Assembly: GCF_001999245.1 (NCBI RefSeq)
Contig: NZ_CP019630.1
Span: forward strand, 2,108,001-2,172,000
DNA from: Roseibium algicola
GTDB lineage: Bacteria; Pseudomonadota; Alphaproteobacteria; Rhizobiales; Stappiaceae
DNA length: 64,000 bases
Direction of reading: 5' to 3'
In this document: piece after piece, positions 1-8,670 of the stretch
Layout: the number at the start of each line of letters is the position of its first letter
Numbering within the stretch: the stretch's first letter is position 1
Notes under the pieces: generated by a model
Told to the model about the DNA's origin: nothing
The model's database searches: none
The model's input: only the letters and a program-made list of their open reading frames with translations
Program-made: the position numbers and the translations under genes

Positions 1-349
1 CGAGCGATCGCCGGAAATTGCCGCGCTCTTCCGCGGTGAAGGCCCCGAGCCGCAGGTTGTCCATGACCGTCAGGCTCGTGAAGGTGCCGCGTCCGTCCGG
101 AACATGGGCGACCCCCATTCGAGCGATGACCTCGGTGCTCTTGCCTTTGATGTCCTCGCCGAAAAGCCGCACTTCACCATGTGTTTCGATCATGCCGCAG
201 ATTGCGCGTAGCGTGGTTGTCTTGCCCGCACCGTTGGCACCCAGAAGCGCCGTCACCTCGCCTTCGGGTACCTCGAGATCGATGCCATGCAGGATGCTGC
301 CGTGGCCGTAAGACGCCGTGACGTTGTTGAGTTCCAAGGCAAGTTTCAT
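1..349 (-). CDS. livF: LivF-type ABC transporter ATP-binding protein (cut by window edge)
   Basis: N-terminal part of the second ATPase of a branched-chain amino acid/amide-type (HAAT) ABC importer. The reverse strand from the ATG at 349 reads MKLALELNNV and then the Walker A motif GANGAGKTT, followed by a Q-loop stretch (VPDGRGTF). The gene runs off the left edge, so signature and Walker B motifs are not seen. The start overlaps the stop of livG by ATGA, so the two are translationally coupled. In this family LivF and LivG form the ATPase heterodimer that powers LivH/LivM permeases. No permease or binding-protein gene lies upstream of livG here; they may lie beyond the left edge or have been lost. 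Confidence 0.85.
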   Translation of the reverse strand, partial: MKLALELNNVTASYGHGSILHGIDLEVPEGEVTALLGANGAGKTTTLRAICGMIETHGEVRLFGEDIKGKSTEVIARMGVAHVPDGRGTFTSLTVMDNLRLGAFTAEERGNFRRSL

Positions 350-1128
350 GCCGTCTCCTCCCCGAGATAGGCCTGAAGCACCTGCGGATGTGTCCGCACC
401 TCATGCGGCAGCCCGTCGGCGATCTTCTGCCCGAAGTCCATCGCCACGACGCGGTCGGAGACCTTCATGACGAGGTTGAGATGATGTTCAACCAGCAGCA
501 CCGCAACCTTGAACTCGTCGCGCACTTGCCGGATCAAATCCTCCAGATGCGCCACCTCTTCGCGGTTCAACCCGCCAGCAGGTTCGTCTAGCATCAAGAG
601 GCTCGGTTCGGCGGCCAGCGCACGAGCGAACTCGATCCGCTTGCGCACCGCAAAGTTCTGGTCGGCGATGGTGTGGTCGGAGATATCGGCCAGATGGAGC
701 AACGACAGCAGATGCATGATTCGGTCGCGCGTCTCGGCGCGTTCGCGGCGCACTTTCGGACCGCCAAGGATATCCGCCGTCAGGCCGCCGCTCATTGCGA
801 ATTGGGCGCCGGTCAAAACGTTCTCGTAGACCGTCATTGTCTCGAAGAGCGCGGTGTTCTGAAAGGTGCGGCCAATCCCACGCGCTGCCATGTCCTCGGG
901 CTCGAGCGGCGTGGTGCTTTCACCATACACAAAGATATCGCCCGAGTTTTGGCGATAGAGCCGGCTAAGACAGTTAAACAGTGTGGTCTTGCCGGCGCCA
1001 TTCGGGCCGATCAACCCGAGGATCTCTTGTTCGTAGATCTCGAGACAGATTTTTTTGAGCGCAATAACTCCACCAAATTGGATAGTGAGGTCGCGCACCT
1101 CGAGAAGCAAGACTCCATATTGCCGCAC
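346..1128 (-). CDS. livG: LivG-type ABC transporter ATP-binding protein
   Basis: ATPase subunit of a HAAT-family ABC importer, about 260 aa, the normal length for LivG. Walker A GPNGAGKTT, the LivG-typical FGGVIAL near the N-terminus, a Walker B region LLMLDEPAGGLN and the H-loop VEHHLNLVM are visible. The signature region is unusual: FAVRKRIEFARAL instead of LSxGQ, a deviation common in LivG-like proteins. The GTG start at 1128 is chosen because GGAGG stands seven bases before it. It is the first gene of what is left of the operon; livF follows with an ATGA overlap. The substrate is unknown, and hydrophobic amino acids, amides or aromatic acids are all possible for this family. Confidence 0.88.
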   Translation of the reverse strand: MRQYGVLLLEVRDLTIQFGGVIALKKICLEIYEQEILGLIGPNGAGKTTLFNCLSRLYRQNSGDIFVYGESTTPLEPEDMAARGIGRTFQNTALFETMTVYENVLTGAQFAMSGGLTADILGGPKVRRERAETRDRIMHLLSLLHLADISDHTIADQNFAVRKRIEFARALAAEPSLLMLDEPAGGLNREEVAHLEDLIRQVRDEFKVAVLLVEHHLNLVMKVSDRVVAMDFGQKIADGLPHEVRTHPQVLQAYLGEETA

Positions 1129-1443
1129 ATTAAATCCTCCACTCAGTCTATTAGGCCATTTTTCTATTTATAGTCCGACATTGTTGTTATTTTGTTGAGC
1201 TGTCAAGTGACTATTGTGTAGTGTATGGCAATTTCGTGGGCGCCGCTGCATTGGACAACTATCGCGATCGCAAGTGCTTCTGTAGATTAGTACGGCTCTC
1301 GCTGAACAACTGATCCCTCAAATGTCGTTCATGTCGACCGCCTGGACTCGAACGAAGCGATAGCAGCAAGCGCGCAGCGCTTTAGGGGAGGCGTTGTTGC
1401 GAAACTGATGCTTGAGGCATGAGAGCCCCTTAGACCTATGATG
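1129..1443. other. Intergenic region upstream of livG
   Basis: No gene seen. On the minus strand a TTGACA hexamer (1206-1201) lies about 80 bases before the livG start and a TATAAA lies at 1172-1167. The spacing between them (28 bases) does not make a normal sigma-70 promoter, so the livG promoter is only placed roughly here. Past about 1,240 the sequence becomes IS-flank-like. Confidence 0.3.
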
Positions 1444-2090
1444 TCATGCCACGCGAACGACTTCTGCGTTGCCGAGGGCGTTGAAGCGGTTCACGAGCTC
1501 GACGCGGCCGCGGGCGTGGCATCCTGTCCATCGCGTCCAGAAGGCTCGGACATAGTGGCGATGTCTTCGGTCTCGGGGATCTGGCCCAGCAGGTCTGGCA
1601 GGACGGAGTGTCGCCGTCTCGGCTGAGGGTGAACTCCACCGCATGGATGTCGGACGTGGTGGTGTCCATGACCAGGTGGACTTGCGTCATTGGCGTCGGT
1701 CCTTCACAACGCGCTTGCGAGCTTGCCACGCGCAGTCACCGAGGGCCTTGATCCCGGCGCTGCCCACGAGCAAATTGAGCGACCCATCGGCGCGCCGATA
1801 CAGGATCTGGACCTTCAGGGTCTTTGGCCTTCGGCACAGGGTTAAATAGTCCGGGATGGGCCAGTCCAGGCCGGCCAGGCACAACAAGCAGGCGAAATTC
1901 CAGCGATCTGCCTGGGCGGAAGCTGGAACAGCACGTTGATCGACAGGCAGAACTGGATCGCTGCGTTCGAAAAGACTGGCGGCCGCCCTGATCGCCCCTC
2001 ATGCGGCACGTGCTAGGTCGTCTCCTTGTCCAGCCAGATCCGCAACGAGCCGTTTGTCGTGCAGTAGCGCGCAGGCGCCGGCTTCGTCAT
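1444..2090 (-). pseudogene. Degraded IS5-family transposase
   Basis: Remnant of an IS5-family DDE transposase. The N-terminus is intact from the ATG at 2090 (MTKPAPARYCTTNGSLRIW), then the Trp codon expected before HVPHEG is TAG. A frameshift near 1905 moves the reading to AGLDWPIPDYLTLCRR and YRRADGSLNLL. A second stop replaces Trp after KDRRQ (TGA), and the reading moves again to VHLVMDTTTSDI. The segment that should carry the TADGAYD catalytic Asp is deleted, and the frame resumes at RAFWTRWTGCHAR and ends with LVNRFNALGNAEVVRVA. It therefore cannot be active. The two TGG-to-stop changes and two deletions indicate an old insertion. Confidence 0.85.
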
Positions 2091-2555
2091 GCCGCCCGTC
2101 TAAGCGCATCGATTTGTAAAGTGAATCTCTCACCGGCAGAGTTCTGCAACAACGCCACGCCGATGTTTCTTAATCGCGTGCACCCTTCATCTTGGGTTCC
2201 CAAATAGGCTGTCGCCTAAGGGTTAATACAATCGAACGCTGCTCTGCAAAAGCCTATGTCCTTTGTACCGTGATGGCCATGTGCACCCGTCGGGTGGATG
2301 ATGCACAACGCACCGCAATCTTTGGTGACAAAAATGACATGATCCAGTGTCCGAATACCCCCCCCCACAGTTTGATCAACTTGTCATTTCCGAATGAACA
2401 CTTGACTGCCTACTAAATCTAAATCATTGTCGGACAGTATGTAGCAAAATAAGATTGAATGGCTTCTCATGGATTTATTGTACGACAATGGAAGAGCTTG
2501 CTTCTCAAAACTCACTCCCCCGCCAGGCAAATTGGTCAGGGCAATCGCATTTGGC
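2091..2555. other. Intergenic region between two IS remnants
   Basis: Nothing gene-like is recognised. The stretch is lower in GC than the surroundings and contains a nine-C run near 2357-2365. It separates the IS5 and ISAs1 remnants. Confidence 0.3.
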
Positions 2556-3520
2556 TCATGTTCCTACGCCATTGAGTACGTTGCGGAGGAAGGCGTCGTC
2601 CCAACTCGCTCGCTTGAGCTTGACCCCTGCGATGTGTCGTGGCGCACGACGTTAAGGGCAGGTTGTCGCAGGATGGCGACACTACCAGAACTGTTATCAT
2701 TGCGGTTGCGTGCGGCATCTTCGCGGAAGGACAGGACTAGTTGCCAGTGGAGGTTGTCCCCGATGGCTCGATGGGTACGTACGGTCGCGAGCAGGACGTC
2801 CAGTGTAGGCACACAGGACAGGGCAAAATATCTTGTCTCAGAAGTTGTGCCGTCGGCTGTCTTGCGGGTGACCTCAACCCGTGCAAAGGCCTTCAGGTCC
2901 AGGAAATCATGATGATCAGTCAACCGCTTGCTGGATACGACAACTGCTCTCCGGTTCTCTGTCCGACCTTGGCCAACGTCCTCGGTGATGGCCGTAGGAT
3001 GAGCGTCCTTCTGCGTCCCGAAGCAGGACCGGGCATCGAACAGGAGCGGGTACTGATTGGCCTCGAGCACCAGGCACCAGTCGCCACCGCCGGAGTTGAT
3101 CGCCGCAACCATACGGCAATTGCAGTGGAGCGCATCGGTGGTCACCACCTAGCCATTGAGCGTGATCAGGCCGTGTGCGTCGATCGCGGCCTCCAGTTCC
3201 GAGACCCGATCGGCCGGCACGGTGGCCAGTGGCAGATGCAGCCGGACCGCATGGTTCGAGACCATACTTCGCGTCGGGCGCTCTCGCCTGCATGGCGAGC
3301 GCCGCGCAACGCATTACCGTCGATGGCAATCACATCGCCGTCCCGAACGAGAGTAGCAACCTTGGACAGAACGCGCCCGAAGGCCGTCATCTCAGCGCAG
3401 GAGGTTGCGCCGCAAAGCACAGAATCGAAGGCGATGACAAGTAACTCCCGAGACCATGTCGGGTGTTCTCTGCGCCGGAATCAGGAACGTCTTCGAAGGA
3501 GGGCAGAAACATATACATGA
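2556..3520 (-). pseudogene. Degraded ISAs1-family transposase
   Basis: Remnant of an ISAs1-family (H-repeat-like) transposase read in several frames. From about 3520: MYMFLPSFEDVPDSGAENTRH, then LCGATSCAEMTAFGR, VIAIDGNALRGARH (first catalytic Asp region), then VTTDALHCNCRMVAAI, ENRRAVVVSS and the C-terminal part DFLDLKAFARVEVTR, RSHRAIGDNLHW-like text and VKLKRASWDDAFLRN ending at 2556. At least three frameshifts break the gene. The family assignment rests on the order of these characteristic blocks, and the identity of the particular IS is not known. Confidence 0.82.
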
Positions 3521-3857
3521 CAGTGATGGGCTCCAGGGTAAGGACCCAACTCAAGAATTCACCCGCGCGTTGGCCACAAGACACGCCGTCCAACACGTCA
3601 CAGCCATATGCGATTTCCCTGGCAAATTGGTGGCGTCATTGCGCTTAACGGGATGCCGCTCGATTTACATAAACAAAAAACCCTTGGTCCAACTGGACGT
3701 ATTTGGCACGGGCATGAGGCCGATGCTGACCACTATTCACGCCCAAGATCGGTTGGGATGCGGCACGATCCCTTATCTAGGATTTTAAAACCAAATCAAC
3801 TGAAAACGGGATTGGCCTGAAGGCAAAACACCAACAATCGCTCAGGAGAAAATTAAT

Positions 3858-4352
3858 ATGGCAATGACTGACTCACAGAAACTCGAAAAGCTGAATTCTA
3901 TTGATGAGATTCTCCGGCTGAAGCACATCTATTGGATGTATAACGATGTCGGCTTTCAAGGAGATAAGATTGCAGAGTTGTTCGCCGAGGACGGTGTTTG
4001 GTCAAATGACGGTGCGTGGTCGAAAAAGCAACTGGGTTACTATAAGGGCCGCGAGGCAATTCGTGATTTCTTTAATGGTTTGTCCGGCGCAGTTCCGTTT
4101 TGTGCGCACATAGGAATGAATCCGATTATCGAAGTCAATGGCGATACCGCCGTTGGGAAATGGCGCGCTCTTTTGTTGGGGACCACTGTCAATGATGAAA
4201 ATCCCAGAGCCGACTTCATTCTAATCGACTATCTTGATGAGTTTGTACGTGTCAATGGTGTTTGGCAGATCAAAAAGATGGACATTCTTTTCAACTTTAA
4301 CGTGCCATTCGGTTCATCCTGGGCCGGACTGGAAGTCGTTAGGAAAGACTGA
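3858..4352 (+). CDS. SnoaL-like (NTF2-fold) protein
   Basis: A complete 164-residue gene starting MAMTDSQKLEKL, with AGGAG nine bases before the ATG at 3858. The pattern of an N-terminal helix with DEILRLKHIYWMYNDVG, FAEDGVWSNDG, YKGREAIRDFFNGL, and a C-terminal GVWQIKKMDI followed by FNVPFGSSW is typical of the SnoaL_4 branch of the NTF2-like superfamily, which includes small dehydratases, isomerases and hydroxylating-dioxygenase-like partners. The exact reaction cannot be read from sequence. It is lower in GC than its neighbours and surrounded on both sides by IS and recombinase debris, so it was probably brought in by transfer. It is the only intact gene between 1,130 and 5,680. Confidence 0.8.
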   Translation: MAMTDSQKLEKLNSIDEILRLKHIYWMYNDVGFQGDKIAELFAEDGVWSNDGAWSKKQLGYYKGREAIRDFFNGLSGAVPFCAHIGMNPIIEVNGDTAVGKWRALLLGTTVNDENPRADFILIDYLDEFVRVNGVWQIKKMDILFNFNVPFGSSWAGLEVVRKD

Positions 4353-4393
4353 TGTGATGATCATGGTGATCCAATACACTACAAACGGCCCGT

Positions 4394-4580
4394 TCATTTC
4401 TCGAGACCATTGACCGGTGCTCTGAGACCGAAGTCTGGATCGCCAGAGGTTGGAGTTTTCCGGCTACTTTCACGGTGACGGGCTGGGGATGCCACCGTGA
4501 TTATGCAGCGCGATCGGCACCTAGTTGCCAATGGATCCGTGAGGTCTTTGTTCGTTGTACAACTTGACGACGGAACACCC
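4394..4580 (-). pseudogene. IS3-family transposase C-terminal remnant with element end
   Basis: The minus strand reads LYNEQRPHGSIGN, a stop, then IALHNHGG and PENSN...RSQSTGQ. This is the C-terminus of an IS3-family OrfB (the rve domain end, YNExRPHxxLGN) followed by the terminal sequence typical of these elements. Everything upstream of the YNE motif is lost. Confidence 0.7.
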
Positions 4581-4769
4581 ACGGGGCCGGTGATGACCGC
4601 GAGCTTCTTTATCCTTGGCATCCCTGGGCTGGGCGGCAGGTTCATGTCCATGAGATAATCGAGAAGTCCGGCCTGGATGTTCGACCGGACCGCCAGCACG
4701 AACTGGCATGTGACGGCAACGCCGCATGTCACTTTCACGGCACTTCGCGTCCTGGACGAGCTTCTCCGG

Positions 4770-4915
4770 GACGTGGGTACCCCCTCGCATCGGCAGGTAC
4801 TGCCCGCCGAGACGCGTCAATCCGTGACGAGGCTGATGACGCGCCTGATCCTGAGCCACATCGACGGCGAGCGCGTCGTACAGCGGGAAGGCCAGGATCA
4901 TGATGCATGAGAAGA
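4770..4915 (+). pseudogene. Small ORF remnant upstream of the broken recombinase
   Basis: A plus-strand frame reads RQVLPAETRQSVTRLMTRLILSHIDGE and ends HDA just before the recombinase remnant. It looks like the tail of a short gene that accompanies the recombinase. I do not recognise a named family. The start is not clear and the frame is open only from 4677. Confidence 0.35.
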
Positions 4916-5297
4916 TCGATGACGATCTTGGTCGTTCTGCCGCCGGCGGTGTCGCACGCGCCCTTTTCGACCGGATGGTCGCTGAGGTCTGCCTTGGCAA
5001 GATCGGCGCGGTCGCCGCGCGGGAGTGTCTCGGTTTGCTCGCAACAGGCGCGAGTGGCAGCAACTCATCGAGATGTACCGGGTCGTCGACACGGTACTGA
5101 TTGGTCCAGAGACGGTCTATGCGCCGCGCCAGAGCAATGACCGTCTGCTTTTGGGGCTGAAGGGAAGCCTCGATAAGTTTGAACTCGATCTCTTGCGCCA
5201 GCGTTCGCTCTCGGCCCGCTACGAGAAGGCCAAGCGCGGCGAACTCATCGTCGCTGCGCCCGTCGGCTCGGTGAAAGTCATGCACACGCCCTTGTAG
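4912..5297 (+). pseudogene. Serine recombinase (resolvase family) remnant
   Basis: Fragment of a large serine recombinase. One frame gives LFDRMVAEVCLGKIGAVAARE; after a frameshift near 5025 the next gives SRFARNRREWQQLIEM, VDTVLIGPETVYAPRQ, NDRLLLGLKGSLDKFELDLLR, AKRGELIVAAPVG, which is the end of the resolvase catalytic domain (S-R-F-A-R-N and the ELxLLRxR helix). The catalytic Ser near the N-terminus is absent and the DNA-binding zinc-ribbon/coiled-coil half is missing after 5297. It marks a former site-specific integration module. Confidence 0.75.
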
Positions 5298-5335
5298 AAC
5301 TCGCCGACTTCCGTTTTGCCGATGCCGGAAGAACC

Positions 5336-5625
5336 ATGCTGGTTCAGGACAACTTGAACGCCCACAACCCCGCTTCACTTTGTGCTACCTTCGAACCGGC
5401 CAAGCCCAAACTCATCACCGAAAAGATCGAGCGGAATCATACGCCCAAACACTGTCCTTGGCGCAACATGGCCGAAGCGGAACTGCCAATCCTGTCGCGT
5501 CAGTGTCTAAGAAAACGAGCCGACAGTCAGAAAGACTTGGCGCGAGACGTTTGCGCTTGGGCCGAGGATGCCACAGCAAAAATAGCATCGTCGACTGGCA
5601 GTTCACAAATGAAGCCCATGCATGA
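5336..5625 (+). pseudogene. IS630-family transposase C-terminal remnant
   Basis: The plus strand reads VQDNLNAHNPASLCATF, then RNHTPKHCPWRNMAEAELPIL and SRQCLRKRADSQKDLAR, and after a frameshift near 5570 DWQFTNEAHA. This is the C-terminal third of an IS630/Tc1-type transposase: DNLNxH carries the second catalytic Asp and NMAE the final Glu. No N-terminal half is present, so it is dead. Confidence 0.8.
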
Positions 5626-5684
5626 AATTCAGAAAACTATAACTATCAGTGTGACTGAATCAGAGGACTGACCGCAAAACACCC

Positions 5685-6713
5685 TTAATCAAGGAGAGTG
5701 AAGCTTTCGTCTTGCATGGTAAGTAGAACCTCGGTGCGATTTTGCGTTTTATCAGCCCAGTACAAAGGCTTTTGACGCTTGAAGTCCACTTCGAGCCGGA
5801 AGATATCGTGGCGGTTATAATAGCCAGCCATGTCATGGTGCTGTTTGAGCTCGGTCAGGGCGCTGATATCGACATCGGCGATCACCAGCCCCTCTTCGCC
5901 ATAAAGAACGCCACCGGGCGTCGAACCGTCCGGTGCGACAATCATCGCACCACCGCCTCGGCAGGCGCTCAGCATGGCCCGCATGTCCGTATCGCCACCG
6001 CAGACGGTCTGCATTGACTGGTCGTCGAACATAGAAGTCGAGACCACCGTGTAAACCTTAGCCTCAAAGCTATGAGCCGCGGCGCGGATCCGTGTCGCCT
6101 CGGACATATCGTAGGCTGCCGATGTCCGCGGATCGCGAAACGGCCACACCGAGGGGTAGCTCGCGCAGTGAATCTGTTCTCCCTGCGCCATCAGTGCATA
6201 TCGAGCCAGAGGGTTACCGTTTTCCCCGCAAATCAGCCCACCGACCTTTCCAAATGACATCTGACAAACTCTCAACCCCGCGCCATCACCGCGATTCCAT
6301 GTCAGTTTCTCATAAAACGTTGGCACAAGCTTGCGGTGATGAACGCATAGTTCACCGTCCGGGCCGATCAGTACGGCGCTGTTCCATAGGCAACCGCTCG
6401 AATAAGTCGCGCGCTCCGAAAAGGCAAACCAGACTGCAATCCCAGCGGAGCGCGCTGCATCGCGTATGGCGGCGATCTCGGGCCCATCTACTGTTAAGGA
6501 CGCATCAGCAAAACGCGCAAACAAATCATGTCCGTCAGTCGGCCGCAAATAACTGTTCCAAACCGGAAATCCGGGAACAAAGCTTTCTGGGAAGACGATC
6601 AGATCGACTTGCTGGGCTGCGGCCTGCTTGATGAGGCCGATACTCTTGCGGATTCCTGCGTCGGGATCGAAGAATTCAGATGGGGCGTGCACCGCAGCGA
6701 GCCGGGCTTTCAT
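5685..6713 (-). CDS. Nitrilase (carbon-nitrogen hydrolase)
   Basis: Predicted cytosolic nitrilase, 342 aa, converting R-CN to R-COOH and ammonia. The catalytic triad of the family is in place: Glu43 in FPESFVPGFP, Lys128 in HHRKLVPTF and Cys162 in GGLICGENGNPLAR. The residue after the nucleophile is Gly (CGEN) rather than the more common Trp (CWEN). Length matches true nitrilases rather than the shorter amidase or carbamoylase branches. The ATG at 6713 is preferred over 6722 because AAGGA lies eight bases before it; an in-frame extension would run into the TRAP permease gene. The TRAP permease stop is 13 bases upstream, so it is the last gene of a TRAP-nitrilase operon, which suggests that the transporter imports the nitrile or a close analogue. 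The substrate is inferred only. Confidence 0.88.
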   Translation of the reverse strand: MKARLAAVHAPSEFFDPDAGIRKSIGLIKQAAAQQVDLIVFPESFVPGFPVWNSYLRPTDGHDLFARFADASLTVDGPEIAAIRDAARSAGIAVWFAFSERATYSSGCLWNSAVLIGPDGELCVHHRKLVPTFYEKLTWNRGDGAGLRVCQMSFGKVGGLICGENGNPLARYALMAQGEQIHCASYPSVWPFRDPRTSAAYDMSEATRIRAAAHSFEAKVYTVVSTSMFDDQSMQTVCGGDTDMRAMLSACRGGGAMIVAPDGSTPGGVLYGEEGLVIADVDISALTELKQHHDMAGYYNRHDIFRLEVDFKRQKPLYWADKTQNRTEVLLTMQDESFTLLD

Positions 6714-6726
6714 GTCAGTCATCCTT

Positions 6727-8634
6727 TCAGGCGAGCGAATGGGTGTGTTTGCGCAACCGGGTGACGGCGATTGCCACAAGCGTCGCAATGGAAACGAGTC
6801 CGAAGGCATACCAGCCAGTCACCGCCATTACCGCACAGGAACCAATGGCAAATGTCGCCAGAATGACGCGTTCGAGGGGTTCGACCGACTTGAACAAGTG
6901 GCCATATATCGCGCCCGAAAGCAGTATGGCGCTGGCGGCATAGGAAAGAGCTATCAGCACGGCCTGCAGTGTAAGGCTTTGTGATTGCAGCAATTCAGGA
7001 AAGGAAACAAACATGAAAGGCAGGCCAAGTGCGGCAAAGCCCATTTTACCGGATTCAAATGCAGTGCGCAGAAAATCGGCCTTTGCGATACGCGCGCCCA
7101 CCAATATGCCAACGGCGACCGGAGGCGTGAGGGCGGAGAAGATCGCGAAATAGAATCCAAACATGTTGGCAGCCATTGGTGTGATACCTGCGTCGATCAG
7201 ACTTGGAACGACTATGATTGCAATCAGCGAATAGGCCGCCGGCGTCGGCAAGCCCATTCCCACAATCAGGCAGACGAACATCCCGATAAGCAGCGTCAGA
7301 AACAAATTGCCCTGGCCCAAATCGGAAATCAGTTCACCGGCGCTGATCCCAAGGCCCGTGGTAGTGAGGGTCTGGACGACGAGACCTATAGCAGCCAGGA
7401 TGACCGCAAGTTGCACGGCAGTGTCGACGCCGATCTTGAAACCGCCAGCAATGTCCTTGAAACTGGGGCGTAAGTGTTTGGGGCGCAGGACTGATATGCC
7501 CAGGGCGATGGCACATCCCCAAAACCCCGCCATGGCTGGAGAGTAACGTAACACAAGTAGGACAATAAGCGTGCTGAAAGATAACAGGAAGCTCGGGGTG
7601 ATCCAGTAAATCCTTGATAGATCAACCTCTTGCCGAACCCTCTCCAATCGTTTGTGCCCCCCGATCATGGCGGCAACACTGGCGAGAATTGCGGCCATGT
7701 AGAGGAGACCTGGTATCAACCCGGCCAAGACGACATCGAAATAGGAGATCCCGAGGATAACCGCCATCATGAAAGCTCCAAGTCCCATGATCGGCGGCAA
7801 GAGTTGGCTACCGGTCGAGGCCATAATCTCGACCGAGGCCGCCTCCGAAGCGCTGAAGTTACTCTTTTTCATTGCGGGTATAGTGATCACACCGGAAAGC
7901 GCAATATTAGATACAGCTTGGCCGGTTACCATTCCAACAAGAGTGCTGGCCAGCACGGCGCTGTAGGCCATACCGCCACGCATTTTGTTGCCGATTAGCG
8001 CGCCGATGTCCCCGAAAATGCCGATAACACCTACGGCATGCAACACGCCACCATAAACAAGCAGCATGAAAATCATGTCTGCGGACAAGGGAGCGTATGA
8101 CAATACCCCGCGCGGACCGCCAATCCCGGAAAGGAAGGTAATGGCGACGTTGAACGGTGGCATTCGTGCTTCAAGAATGTCGGGTAAATAGCGACCGAAT
8201 ATCATATAAAGTGTAAGCGACAGGCAGATCAGCGCGATAGCGGTTCCCCATATGCGCCACACCGACAGTAGTACCGTCGTAATGAGTATGCCGCCTGCCG
8301 CAAGCGCAGCTGGAGATACGAAGGGCTGCATGATCTCTAAAGTTTCGGCGTTGGCCGTCAAATATGTGCCGGAGCCACCGCTGCCAGCAAGAATAAGGGC
8401 TCCGCTGATTCGGTCGACAAGACGGCCCTGTGAGCCTGCTGGATTATCCTCGCGACCGAGAAGGTAGATAGCGGCATAAACAAGCACCATGACTGTAAAG
8501 ATCGTATAGTGTTGCATGGTGCCGAAAAGGTTCTGCCAAACCGACAGAGCACTATAGGCCAAAAGAACCACGCCCAGTACAATGCCAGAACCTTCCACAA
8601 AGCGTCTGGTGGGAGTAGATATCGCACTGGACAT
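6727..8634 (-). CDS. TRAP transporter fused permease (4TM/12TM type)
   Basis: Integral membrane component of a TAXI-type TRAP transporter, 635 aa, with the small DctQ-like and large DctM-like parts in one chain. Hydrophobic segments run almost continuously. Family signatures include GMGLPTPAAYSLIAI and the early FRYLPDILEAR-like loop (FGRYLPDILEARMPPFN), and MTGQAVSNIALSGVITIPAMK and MASTGSQLLPPIMG in the central pore region. Start ATG 8634 has GAGGA six bases before it; a TTG five codons earlier is less likely. It uses the electrochemical ion gradient rather than ATP. It lies 36 bases after the binding-protein gene and 13 bases before the nitrilase. Confidence 0.92.
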   Translation of the reverse strand: MSSAISTPTRRFVEGSGIVLGVVLLAYSALSVWQNLFGTMQHYTIFTVMVLVYAAIYLLGREDNPAGSQGRLVDRISGALILAGSGGSGTYLTANAETLEIMQPFVSPAALAAGGILITTVLLSVWRIWGTAIALICLSLTLYMIFGRYLPDILEARMPPFNVAITFLSGIGGPRGVLSYAPLSADMIFMLLVYGGVLHAVGVIGIFGDIGALIGNKMRGGMAYSAVLASTLVGMVTGQAVSNIALSGVITIPAMKKSNFSASEAASVEIMASTGSQLLPPIMGLGAFMMAVILGISYFDVVLAGLIPGLLYMAAILASVAAMIGGHKRLERVRQEVDLSRIYWITPSFLLSFSTLIVLLVLRYSPAMAGFWGCAIALGISVLRPKHLRPSFKDIAGGFKIGVDTAVQLAVILAAIGLVVQTLTTTGLGISAGELISDLGQGNLFLTLLIGMFVCLIVGMGLPTPAAYSLIAIIVVPSLIDAGITPMAANMFGFYFAIFSALTPPVAVGILVGARIAKADFLRTAFESGKMGFAALGLPFMFVSFPELLQSQSLTLQAVLIALSYAASAILLSGAIYGHLFKSVEPLERVILATFAIGSCAVMAVTGWYAFGLVSIATLVAIAVTRLRKHTHSLA

Positions 8635-8670
8635 CGGGGTTCCTCGCAAAGAACTTCAGATTGCGGAATA

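Noticed and set aside
1129..1210. sigma-70 promoter for livG from TTGACA and TATAAA
   Set aside because: The two boxes are 28 bases apart, too far for a functional pair; noted only as a rough location.
4521..5378. 285-codon minus-strand open frame
   Set aside because: It runs through three unrelated fragments (IS3 end, recombinase antisense, IS630 antisense). Only its last 16 residues resemble a protein (IS3 C-terminus).
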